In this document: positions 24,106-35,777 of the stretch, piece by piece
Layout: each line of letters begins with the position of its first letter
How positions within the stretch are numbered: position 1 is the first letter of the stretch
Assembly (NCBI GenBank): GCA_029532625.1
Contig: JARFXM010000003.1
Location: forward strand, 4,650,001-4,714,000
DNA: 64,000 nt
Reading direction: 5' to 3'
Source of the DNA: Lomentospora prolificans
Lineage: Eukaryota > Ascomycota > Sordariomycetes > Microascales > Microascaceae
The notes under the pieces: generated by a model
Databases searched by the model: none
What the model was told of the DNA's origin: nothing
The model's input: only the letters and a program-made list of their open reading frames with translations
Made by a program: the position numbers and the translations under genes

Positions 24106-27100
24106 CTTGATAGAGACAGGGAAAGAAAGCACCGAATTTATCGGCTATCTACCCTTTCCTCGGATCGGTTTAATGAATACCCACAAAGCGAGGTTGAAGA
24201 AAATCTCCGTTGGATGGTGTGTATTGGGTGCATTCGGTAGTGGGACACCTCCTGCTTTTTATCGTCCTCTTGCGAACCTATTGATCTGCCAGGTTTCTAT
24301 TTTCATCCTTCTCTTTCACCACACCATGTAGTTAAGCGAAGTAAAATGGGTGGGAAAAAGCAGCTAGACTCGTGTAGAGACTGGCTGACAGAGTCGCAAG
24401 CGCATATGCCCGTAAAGTCGTATCGTGTGCCGTGCCGGTTCGCCACGCCGCGCCTGGATGTTGTCTGGAAATGGACCGGTCTATTATGGCTCGGTGTGGG
24501 GGACCAGACCTGGGTAGGCACAGCGTGCGCAAGGCCCGAGGATCGCCGTATATGGCATGCTGCTCCAACCGACAGGGGGGGATCATCTTGGGACATGACA
24601 AGGGGGCTTACTCAGAGAGAGGCATGGCAGACCGGGGATGGTGCTCAAATTACGTGGAATCCGGGATATAAAGAGTGATAATCTTCGGCCGGCTGATCCG
24701 GATATGGCGAGCAGAAGGGATAGCAAGTGAGAGTGGATCTGCTGCTTCTCGCGTGTGATGCGGTTGGCCTCGGAGGGGCAGGGCATTTTTCCATTTTAGG
24801 CGTACGTGAAATAACAGATACGAGTGAGAGCCAGGAATGCGGTCAGATATCAACAACTGCCTACTCCAGTCGACTATGTGTCCCGCTTGATGGGTGCTTA
24901 GCACCGAAGGTTAGGGCTGGTAGGCATTCCTTCAGAGATGGCAGAGGAAACCGGGGCAGCCAGCCTATAGAACGCCTTCGCTATCAAAGATATGATCGGA
25001 CGGCCGCATGAGCTCCAGACGACACGCGCATGCCATGTTGCTGAAAATAAAACAAACAGCGGAATCAAAGCCCGGACCACAAGTCTACTGCGCCGAAGAG
25101 AGCAAATACGAAGGGAGTCAATCAGCGTAAAGTGCCTGCTAAATTGAAGCAGGGACTAACTCGGCAGGATCATAGCGGCGAAAGGGAAATCAGGTCTGGC
25201 AACCTGGAAATCCCGTCCCGTGTGCGTGGTCGTCGAGATTGGCTCGCGGGTGGCCAGGAAGTCGGGTCACAGCACAAGAGTGCAGGGAACTTGTTCCGCC
25301 CGGCGGGTCGGTCATCCCAAGTCGTGCCGCTGCAGGTACCATTATTGATGCAAGTCGCCGGTATCTTTCGGCGGTAATGAATCCTTTTTCCTTGGCCTCG
25401 ACTGGGTCAGCATCCCGAGGATCTGACCTGGTCTGTGTGTGTGTGATAGGGTAGAGATGATGATGGTCTTAGGGTCATGTTGGGGTGTCCAGGTTGCTTA
25501 AGGGTTCAAGGTGAAGTGGCAAGGATCCAAAATTACTCAGCATCAAGGTCGCTCTCTGCGACCTCCTTGCGCCTGATTTAGCAACGTCGATGCTTGGTTG
25601 ACGGTTTCCGCGCCCACATGGGATAGTCAATCGGGCTACGGATTTCGCTGATAAAAGTTGGGCTCAGGTCCACTAATGCTACCACCTCCGTGCAGTTGTT
25701 CCCGTCCAACCCCTGCCCGAGCCCGCATACTCAATCTCCACCGAGCGGGAGAGAAGCACGCCACGAAACGCCATGTAATGACAGGAGCACGGCATGCTGG
25801 CTCATGCCCAGGTTGGGGATTACTGAGCGACACTTGGCTGTGCACATCATGCGACATCCCTCAGGATCAAGCTTATCTCCAAGAGACCCAACTCATGGGT
25901 CTTCATGGGTCTTACTGTCAGCTCGATTTTAGACCACAGTTTCTTCGTTGACGTGGGGGTCCAACAAGGAGGAACGTCTGCGAGGTTGTGCTTGACTCTT
26001 ACCTCCAAAAACTTGCCATCAGTGAAATAAGCGAATACCTTCTTTTCCATACTCTCGAGGAATTTGGATTTTTTTGTTTTGTTTTGTGTATGTTTTCCGT
26101 CTGTGAACTAGTCGGAATACACTCGTGCAGGCTAATTCCGCTCAGCCAACATCGTCTTCTACCAAACCCGAGCCATTCAGGCGGTTGAGTTGGTTTTCAC
26201 GGAAACCCGAATTATCCGGGACCGGGTTGGGATCGCCACCCAACGGAAATCCCTGAGAGTGATTGCGGCACCAAGACTTTGGCAGTGCGAAATGCTGTAT
26301 GCCTAAAGTCGTGAGCCAGCCGCTCCCTCATTCATGCAATCGAGTTCGCGGTTACCCGGCCGGCCCCGATGAGCGGTATGCTTATCGATGAATGAGCCTC
26401 AATTTATTTGTCCATACTATCAGGCTAATATGGCGTGGACAGTTGGAAATTTCGCTTCCTCTAGACACGCTCAGCTCCACTAAATAAGCTCAACGACCTT
26501 CTTTTCAAATTTGCATTTCCCACGATGCCTGAGTCGTCCGGGACCTCAGTTGCTAAGCGAAAGCTGTTACCTGAAAGACGTGGCTCCAAGCAGCATTAGG
26601 GCGTCGATGTTCAGCCGCGGTTGAACTGGAGGTGGTGTAAAAGCAAAAATTATAGTAGTAAAAGTCTCTTCGAGTGCTGCCCTACACTATTTGTTAGACC
26701 GTCGAGATGGCAGGTATAATACAGGCAAATATGGGTCCACGACCTTGCAGATACCGAAGCCTGCATATCACTACCCACCCTCCACGCTTGAGCTAAGCTA
26801 CAGCCGAACCGAAAGACCGCAGGTGTTGATGCGTGTGTAGTAAAATCAGGCATAGCGAAGGTCGCTTAAAAACTTCAAAGAGGGTTTGGGTATCTGCCGC
26901 AAACGGCTGATACCCTCGTGAAAGAAGTCATATTAACCCGGACGGTTCGTAACCGCCTCCATTACGACGTCTCAATAGAACTAGAACCTGTTTTGATCTA
27001 GCTAGATAAGTTAGGTAGCCGAGAGTGTTAAAATATACGTACCGGAAGGCCGGACCCCTAGGCTTTGATGAGCCATAAATAGCTCACACTAAGGAGTCCC

Positions 27101-29443
27101 TGCTCCCTAGCTTCATCTTCTTAAGAGCCTTGCGTTGCTGCACCTACTCTACCTAAGCGTTACAAATGAATCCTACCCATGTCTCTAAGTTGGGATTTAA
27201 TAAGTGAGGAACTGTTTGTACACTATTGTCGTAGAGGAAGAGTAGTAAAACCCAGCAATGACCAACGCTATGTGTGGCGCTTTGAGATGGAGACGACTGA
27301 CTAGCGAATCACCGTAATGAGAATAAACATAGTCACAATAGTAGAGTCTCCCTGTTTAGGATGAAAATGGGGAATCTCGGACGCCTGAGTTCTTTGGGCG
27401 AGATTTTCCAGTTAGTACTCCCCACTAACATAAGGACTAGATGGTCCTCTCATCAGATATATCAATAGTGGCTTCCTGATTATACCCTTTTTGGAGAGTT
27501 CCAGTGGGTACCTGTAGCGTCTCATCCTCTAAATTTCGTTTCAGATATGTCGTTTTATATTCCATGAGGAGCCCCGGTTTGCTACTTCGATATAACTCCT
27601 TGCGAATACTTGTGTTCAAATTTCTAAATGGTTCTCGTCTCATCAGAAACCAGCCATTGGACCTGCCAACTGACCACCGGTGACTAGCATTCTGCTATTG
27701 CCGGCTCCGCATTCCTGAGAGGAACAAGCATATATCGCGTACGAGTATAATGGCCCAGACTAAGCTGATGAAGAGAATAACCAAGCTTGAAAAACAATAA
27801 CTGAAAGTTTAGATATCGAAGCTTGATAAGGAGATCACTGGACAGGAATGGATTACCTATTTAGTTGAGAGATTGATGAGATCACTTACAGTCCTTAGAA
27901 CCTCAACAAATGCTATTGGGCAATACTCGGACGCAGCAGACTTCCAATCCATGAATGTTTCAGCAATACAACTCAGCGATACAGGAGACAATGACAACAA
28001 AGACACCAGAAATACCTGGATTATACAGCATCATGAAAACAAGGGATAATAAGTGAGGTTAATTAGAAGGCAAGAAGCTCTCCATTGCGAAGATCACAAC
28101 CACAGGCCCATGTATTAAGAATAAACTGCTGCCACTTTCTACAGCCAGGACTCTCGAGTTTCAACTCTTATGAATAACTTTCTTAGTACTGGATTTGTGC
28201 ACATTATAAGCATCCATACCATTTATGGGAGTAATAGTCCTAGAAAAAACGTAATCACGCTTGTTGCTAACCACTTTCAGGCTGCCTTTCACAGACTGGG
28301 TCGAAAAGTAGGCAATTACATCCATAGATCCAAGAGTTGCTAACAGCTCTAGTTCTCAAAAGAGAAGAGATCAGTTGCAAAAGCATAGGTCTACAGGCTA
28401 TTCATATGCTCTAGTCATGATGCCTCCTAAACTGATAGTGTGTAATATGTCATGGCTAGGATCATTCTGCTTGGCTCGTCACGTGCAAGGCTGGCCCTGT
28501 TATGTAGCCAGACCAGTCTGCCCATGTAGATGCATACCGAGAAGAGAATAGAAACCGCCCTCTGCGACTCAAAAACGGTCGGTTCTCAAACATCATAATG
28601 TATGCTTACGAAAATTAGATATTCACAGTCGGCAACGCATCGGAACAAGGCAATAGCCCGAAGGCAAAGGTTGCATAACTTCCCACTGTCCAGCACGCGA
28701 CGATGGATCGCATCGTTGCAAATGTGGCTATCTAATCGAGGTGTGCCATAGAGAATCGAGTGCAATTGAAGGAGGCCCTTTGTCGAAGGCCATAATATCA
28801 TATATAGCTGGTCCGTCAAAGACTCAGTGAGATTTTTTTTCTTTTTTTATAGTTGGCGGCTCCAGCCAGCCACGCAGTGATCAAGGATGTGGGAAGGAGC
28901 GGTTGAGCCTGCATCGGTGTGTGGGGCAAACCGTCGTTGGCTGCAACCCCACGTCGCGTCGGCCGTCGCCACCTGCCGGTATTACCTTGAGAGTACGGAT
29001 GCCTCCGACCTCCAACAACCGAGACGAATCGGAGGTAAATAAAGCCAAGAATAAGCCCATTTGAGGAAGGCAACTTATTCTTCAATATTGATCCTGTCGC
29101 TGTCGTGCTTTTCGGGATTTTCACTCGATTTCATCTTCAATTACCCCACGCCCAGCCTAGTATATTCCAGACCTGAAAGGCAGGTGCCGTCGGCGGAGCG
29201 GTGGTACACTTTGCCTGGCTGCCCACGGACGGACCTTCCAGAGCAGGAAGGTGCTGAAGTCAACGACGAATTACTGTTACAATTGAAATTCTGGGCCTCG
29301 ATGATGACATTTCACGGGACTTGATCCTTTCACTGCCTGGCTGGCGAACGCGGGCTTGGCGCACTGTATTACTCTCGATTCAACCCCCATGGAAGACAAA
29401 AGTGCAGCCAAGGCAAGGAGTACCGCAAAGAGACGAGATCAGC

Positions 29444-29486
<43 letters not shown>

Positions 29487-30006
29487 CACTGCTTTTTCAG
29501 TGAGGAAGAGACGCCTGCTGGCTATATGCCATGCTACCAGACAACGAACCGAGTGAAAATACTCGTCATGTCCTTCTCTTCCCGTTCTGGGAGGGTCAGC
29601 CTGGGCAATGGCGTTATTCGGGACCCTGATGTCGAAGCTGCAAGAGTGTCCGGCGAGCGGCCGATTCGACGAGTAAGAACGAGCGAGAATAACCATAATC
29701 GCCAGTTCGTTTATTTGAGAAGAGGGGGAAAAAGCCGAACTGAAAAGTATTGTTATCTGGATCTGCAAAGTCTACGGATAGGAAGATCAGTTTACCTGCG
29801 TCACGGGTCATAATAAAATCCAAGGCCATCCCCCATGCGCGTTTGATAGTGCTGAAGCTTGCGTCTTGCTTCATTCTTTCTTTGCCGCTTGCGAGAGCTT
29901 CCCCTTGTGCTTGGCTCCTTTCGCGTAACGCCCGACTGAAGAACTGCTTTTTCTCCCTTGCCCCCCTTTGAACTCACGGCGATCAGCGTAACGGAAAACA
30001 CAAACA
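24106..30006. other. Gene-poor region of about 5.9 kb
   Basis: No recognisable protein, tRNA or rRNA was found. From about 26400 to 28900 stop codons and TA dinucleotides look frequent on both strands, as expected for an old, possibly RIP-mutated repeat, but no transposase or reverse transcriptase motif survives that I can identify. The right end carries the promoter and leader of the permease gene. Confidence 0.5.
29445..29483 (+). repeat. Pure poly(A) tract, 39 bases
   Basis: Uninterrupted A run about 520 bases upstream of the permease start. Confidence 0.95.
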
Positions 30007-31913
30007 ATGACAGATGTTGATCGCAAGTCCCCCGATGCTAAATCGGGCGACGTCGCCATCAATAACGATGACCAGCAATCCGAGCAAGTCGGCGACATCC
30101 GCTACGAATACGCAGATTCGAGAAAGATCGGGATCACAGGCGCTGTCTTTCTCATTCTCAACAAGATGATCGGAACGGGAAGTGAGTTATCTACCAGTCG
30201 CCAACTCAAGCATCCACATTCTCCAATCCGAAGTCCTGTCAATCGCCTGGCTGGCGACACAGCGGGACGCAAAGCGCTAAATGCAGCTAACCCCTCTTCG
30301 GTATTAGTTTTCTCCACACCATCGGGCATTTTCGCCGCCACAGGCTCGGTCGGTGTCAGTCTCATTCTCTGGGTTGTCGGTCAGTCGTTTTTCAGCTGTC
30401 CCGCTGGCCCGCCTCCGAGTGTACACACACGCACTAACCCTAATCCAGGCGGCATCATCACCTTTGCCGGTCTCAGCGTCTATCTCGAATTCGGCCTCGC
30501 AATCCCCAGATCCGGCGGCGAAAAGAATTACCTCGAGCGCGTGTACCGTCGCCCGCGATACCTAGCCACCTGTGTCTTGGCGGCGCAGATGATCCTGCTC
30601 GGCTTCTCGTCCGGAAATTCGCTGGCCTTTGGCCGCTACGTCCTCTACGCTTCCGGTGTCCGCGCCGGCGATACGTACCAGGCCCGTGGCATCGGTGTCG
30701 CCTGTGTTACCTTTGCCGTGGCTCTCCATTCCATTGCGCCCAAATGGGGAATTCGGCTGCTCAACGTCCTCGGAGTCTTCAAGGTCGTTGTGCTTCTTTT
30801 TATCGTCTTCTCTGGCTTTGCTGCCCTTGCCGGCCGTCGACGTGTCCCGGACCCCGAAAACTTTAAGAACGCTTTCGATCTCTCCGACGCCAGCGCATGG
30901 GGAGGCGGCGGCGTCTACGCCTACGCTACCGCGCTCCTTCGAATCATCTACAGCTACAAGGGCTGGGAAAACGCAAACTACGTCCTGTCCGAGGTCAAGA
31001 CCCCCCGCAAGACCCTATCCATCGCAGCCCCGCTTGCTATCGGTCTCGCTGCCACCCTGTACGTCCTCGCAAATGTCGCCTACTTCGCCGCAATTCCCAA
31101 GGATGACCTCGTTGAATCTGATGTCATCGTCGCCGGACTCTTCTTCACCAACATGTTCGGCGACAGCGCCGGAGCCCGCACCCTCCCCGTCTTCGTCGCC
31201 TTGAGTAATCTCGGCAACGTGCTGGCTGTGAGCTTTGCACATGCGCGTCTGAACCAGGAGCTGGGCAAGGAGGGTCTGCTGCCTGCCAGTAGGTTCTGGG
31301 CGTCCAACAAACCCTTCAATGCCCCCGCAGCCTCGGTAAGTTCATTCCCCTAAACCTCTGCATGTGTCCGTCGACTGTAGACTTTCTTTCCTTGCTCCTT
31401 TCCTTGCTCTTTCTTTTTCTCTCGCTAACCCGTACCATCCCAACGCAATAGCTCTTTCTCCACTGGATTGTCACCATTATTGTGCTGCTCGCGCCGCCTC
31501 CAGGGCCAGCCTATAATTTTATCGTCGATCTCTACACCTATCCGGGCGCCATCATCAATATTTTCGTCCCCCTTGGCCTCCTCTGGCTGCATTATCAGAA
31601 GTCTGAAAACTGGACTTCCCCCTGGCACACGTACTTCCCCATCATCCTCCTTTTCGTCCTTAGCAATGTCTTCCTCACCATTGTGCCATTCATCCCCCCT
31701 AACACCGATTGGAATGCCGAAGGCTATCCATACTACGTCTTCCCAGTGGTCGGATGGGGTGTGCTGTTAATTGGGGCCACGTATTGGCTGGGTTGGACAA
31801 AGATTTGGCCGAGGCTCGGCGGATATCGCATCGTTGCTGAGAGGACAGTCGACCAGGACGGCACCGAGGTGGTGAGATACAAGAAGGTGGATAGGTATGC
31901 AAGCTTGGATTGA
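30007..31913 (+). CDS. Amino acid permease, LAT / methionine permease (Mup1-like) family
   Basis: Four exons (30007-30181, 30308-30379, 30449-31335, 31452-31913) join in frame to 531 residues. A hydrophilic N-terminus of about 40 residues is followed by KIGITGAVFLILNKMIGTGI and FSTPSGIFAATGSVG, the conserved first transmembrane helix and unwound segment of the APC/LAT superfamily. GGEKNYLERVYRRPRYLATC is the family loop after the third helix. About 12 membrane helices can be counted. The closest general type I recognise is the fungal high-affinity methionine permease group, which imports methionine and sometimes cysteine across the plasma membrane. The C-terminal tail ends soon after the last helix with RYKKVDRYASLD. 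Intron 1 is 126 nt, intron 2 is 69 nt and intron 3 is 116 nt. Substrate is inferred. Confidence 0.9.
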
Positions 31914-33950
31914 AATTATTGAGGTATTCTATGATTCTCAGCATGTCGAGAGCGACTTGCTTCTGAGTCAATTAATTTTGAAACTGATATACCGCGTTTG
32001 GCATGTCGGTCTCGGGACAATCTAGTTAACTTTCCCTTCACATCCATTAATCTAGCACCATGCGGAGCACATTGAATTTCCAAACTCCCGTGACGTCAGA
32101 CGCGTACCGATATCGATGCTCGGTTTCTACCATTCTTATTCTCACTAAGCGGTTAGACGTTAGACGAGCTCATTTAGGTAAATTCTCCACAAAATCCGGT
32201 TAGGTGTCTTCCCTCGCGCTAAATAGGGCGAGCGGCTCCAGCCCGGCCGCAAGGTGTGGGTCGTGTATCTCAGATGGGCTTCACGCACTACGGCAGGGTA
32301 CGGCTCGCCCCATTATCTTTCAGGGTTCTGCATCAGCCGAGCCCGGATATTATACTGGGACATCCAGGGAAATGTTAGCGTTATGGTTCCTTCCGTGCAT
32401 TAGCCTGCTCTCAGAGCTCAGGTGCACAGATGGAAGGCCAGTCAAACGAAAAAGAGTAAGTGACGAGCTCTCGAATCGCTCTTATATCCAGATCCGCTAG
32501 ATTGCTCTCCACAGATTACCAATGCGTAATTAGCGAAGCCTGTTATGACGTGGTATTGGATCCCGAAATGAGTGCGTCCTACCCGGGCCAGAGACAGGCA
32601 ATTGCCATCTCGTTGCCTGCTGGGGTTCGTGCGAACCTCGATGGAGTCTTCTGGAGGTATTTGGAAGCCTCAAACCGTATTTCAGATGACTATACAGTAG
32701 CCTATCTTGTGAACTTGGTGTTGCCTAACATAGCCACCTTCTCTGATTGCTGTGTCGTCAAGATTTGCTTTCTGCTCAGATGCCATTGATTCTCGGTTCG
32801 GTCCGTGTTAATGCCATTGAGTCTAGCACCTCGCCAACACAGCCCTTGTCAAAGGAGCTGTCAATGGCTGGACTCTTGGTGCGCTATTTGCACAAGTCCT
32901 GGTTTAGCCCAGATCTGCTTCGATCTTACGATTCGGACTTTCAGTACTAGTTTCTGGAGTTCAGCCGCTGGCTGTGTGCAATCTAATCTTAGCGTGGAAA
33001 CTGCGCAAGGAGGATCTACCAGTACCCCCATAGGATAGGGTGCACGGAGGTGCCAGGATCGGGGAGGTGATGCTACCTCGACATGTACCCTGACAGGCTA
33101 AGCTAAGATATTATTATGGTGAGGCTGTTCCGAGATTGATAGGAGTGTACTGAGAGAGGCGTTGAAATATGAAGAGACCCGGGCAATACAAACCAGGATA
33201 CCGAGGTATGCGGAAACGGCTGTATTAGAAGGTGCAGAAAGCTGAAAAGAGAGAAAAAAAAGAACAAGTATTGCTAATCGATGTGGACACATCGAGAGGA
33301 ATCCCAGAGAAGTATGCGGACGTGCCATACACCGGCTGGACTGAGAGGAGAAGTAAGTAAAGAGTGGACGGAGTATGACACTTAACTCTTTCTGATCGGG
33401 GGTAGTCGGTACACACGTCACGCTAGTTGGGCATCAGATCTAGCGCCACTTCATGTTCACTTCGTTCCTCGACAAGGTCCACCCCCATCGCCTAGAGCAG
33501 ATGATGCCCTAGGGGAGGGGGCCGCCTCTATCGAGGTGAGTAAGGCTAAAGTGGTCTGCCCATAGCCTCTCTAGGACCATTCTCCGAGAACGCCCCATCT
33601 CATTTGTATTAGAAAAGCTTGGTAACTCATTCATGTTGTTAATAGATTAGCCTCCACCCTTCAGACACACACCCCAAGGAGGACTTCGGGACTTCTGATT
33701 AACAAGCTACCACGGTATCCAACTACGAGCCTATGGTGCTTTCCTGAGTAGCCATCTACCTCCTCGAATGGCGCGGGCTTCGCTATAGTCAAATGTTAGT
33801 TGGTAGGTCATGCACTATAGAGTAGGGTGTGTGACACATATTTGATGACAACAGTGTTATTCGGCCGCGTTGTGCCTTGGCCTTTCAGCCGCACCTACCA
33901 AATGCGCATCACCATAATGTTCCTGGCCATTTGTTTCTCGAATAAGGTGC
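31914..33950. other. No intact gene; a few gene-like but unrecognised open stretches
   Basis: A frame at 32460-32789 is open for 109 codons, and another fragment around 32850-33010 is protein-like in composition. Frames are interrupted and I recognise no family. Given the monooxygenase relic immediately downstream, these may be other eroded genes. Confidence 0.4.
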
Positions 33951-35100
33951 ATTCGGTCTCGTCACGGTAAAGAATCTCGCGGAAGAAGGCTTCGACGTTT
34001 TACCGCATTCGATCGGAACCCGTACATAGGTGGCTTATGGCGATACACGATAGACAACCAAACGTCAGTCCTTAAGTGCATGTATTCTATCCACTTGTGA
34101 AATACTGCAGCTCTTTTATGAATGGTTGTGGTGCTAACTATTTGATAGCAACGGTCACCAATGTCTCGCGAGAAAGGGTACTTCTATCTGTGAAACGTCC
34201 GCATCAATCACTGTTCATCGATAAACGCAATTAGGGGCGTTGTACCAAGGTACTGACTTTCCGATTTCGAAATGTTGCCTATCTCGTTATTCTCACCAGG
34301 CGTCGTCCTCAATGCTCTCTGGCACTACCGCGTTCTTTCTTCACTAAAGTCGTGAGTCGGCCAAGCCTCCGAGATTTACGTCTCACGTCGAGCGGCCGCT
34401 TACACTGTTTAGATTGTCCGATCTGGCTCTTTATCGTGGCAAATGAGACAATGCTTTACCCGACCAATATCGTTACCTTACGGATAGATCCCCCGTTATA
34501 TGTGGACGGAAAGCCCCTTCGATCACATCCTAACTCTCAGGTTTGAAAGGCTGAGAGCACTCTGCGAGAAAGCTTTCCCAAAGTTTACCGCCCAGTTCTT
34601 CGATCGATTTGCTAGGAATAGGCAGGACAGATGCTTCGCTATGACGCCGGACTGGGGACTCTCGCCGGCCCCATCGCTCAAATTCTCGATACCCGTCATT
34701 GCGGATTATTTAATTGATCACCTGAGAGCGGGAAATATCGCCTCCGTCCCCGGAATTAAGGAGGTCATCTGCCTAATGGTGTTCTTTTAGACGATGACCA
34801 AGTAGTAGAAGTGGACTCCATAATTTGGTGTACCGAGTCCCAGGCCGATTTCGGGTATCTGGAACGCTGCAGTGACCCGACGTCTGGTGGCACCTCGATG
34901 TGGGAAGAGCTCCCGGGTTCCAGGAGCAGATCCCTTCCACGCCTTTACCAGAATATCTTCTCTCTCCAGCACGCTGACTCCCAGGCCTTCATCAGTTATG
35001 TGACGCTACCGGCACCGGCTTTCCTGGCACATGACCTTGCATCCATGGCACTTGCCCAGGTTTGGGAAGGCGCAATACTTGACATAGTTCCTGGTCGGAT
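33951..35100 (+). pseudogene. Flavin-containing monooxygenase pseudogene, frameshifted and eroded
   Basis: Ordered fragments of a fungal FMO-like protein lie here in changing frames. At 33951-34000: GLVTVKNLAEEGFDV, the helix after the FAD-binding GxGxxG, whose glycine motif is itself lost. At 34002-34076: TAFDRNPYIGGLWRY, the conserved NPxxGGLW region, in a frame shifted from the first piece. A remnant intron with GCTAAC branch and TAG acceptor follows (about 34078-34147), then VTNVSRER. At 34500-34760: PDWGLSPAPSLKFSIPVI and IDHLRAGNIASVPGIKEV. After another shift near 34770 comes VDSIIWCTESQADFGYL, where a living enzyme would read CTGYxxDF. The similarity ends after about 35090. FMOs hydroxylate or Baeyer-Villiger-oxidise small molecules using NADPH; this copy cannot be functional. 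Exact limits are approximate. Confidence 0.82.
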
Positions 35101-35327
35101 TTGCAGCTTAGATAGAGGGGAAAGAGTGGAAGTTCATTTCGCTCGAGACCGAAGCCTGAAGGGCGCTAGTGTATATTATCACATAGTCCATACTTTCAGC
35201 CGTCTGATGTTGTTCTGGCCGACAAAGAAAGGTTAAGTAACTTTATCGAGCGCCAGCTATCCTGGACTTCGCTCTCTCGCCAACGTCTATCACGTGGCAT
35301 CCGAATGTCGCCAATGAGTAGGGACAA

Positions 35328-35489
35328 AATCTGCCACACTCAAGCATAGAGGGGTTGACATACAACCTGAGGGGTAGTGGAGCAGTTCAAGCCGGGCTGT
35401 CAGGCTATATAAATAAATCTGCCACACTCCATGCTCGGGCGGGCTGTCCCAACCTCCGGCTATATAAATGCTTACGTTGAACCTGACTG
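35328..35489 (+). repeat. Imperfect tandem duplication carrying two TATA-like elements
   Basis: AATCTGCCACACTC occurs at 35328 and 35414, and a shortened copy AATCTGCCA at about 35491. Each interval contains GGGCTGTC and ends in GGCTATATAAAT (about 35402-35413 and 35457-35468). The unit is about 76-86 bp. Confidence 0.75.
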
Positions 35490-35684
35490 GAATCTGCCAT
35501 TTCACTCCCAGTCAGAATCACCTTCGCAATCCGGCAGAAATTCTGGCGTGTGTGTTCCCATGACGACGAGTTATTGTCTAAAACTTCTAACCGCCAGCTT
35601 TCTCTTTAGAAACCCGAAATCTTCCGAGGCACGACCGAACTCCCTAAGAACAACTAAGTCTGCGCTTGAAGCGAAATTTAGACA

Positions 35685-35777
35685 ATGGCGGAGCCATGTC
35701 CTACTTGCTACGGCACAGGGACTAAAGCTGGCTTTGAGTGTGGTGACTGTGGTGGGGATAAGATCAAGAAACCATAA
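35685..35777 (+). CDS. Possible 30-residue CxxC...CxxC mini-protein
   Basis: The ATG at 35685 opens 30 codons: MAEPCPTCYGTGTKAGFECG followed by DCGGDKIKKP and a stop. Two CxxC pairs spaced by 10 residues with CxxCxGxG flavour look like a small zinc ribbon of the DnaJ cysteine-rich type. It lies about 215 bases after a TATA-like element of the tandem duplication. There is no further evidence that it is expressed, and it could be the tail of a larger lost gene. Confidence 0.3.
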   Translation: MAEPCPTCYGTGTKAGFECGDCGGDKIKKP

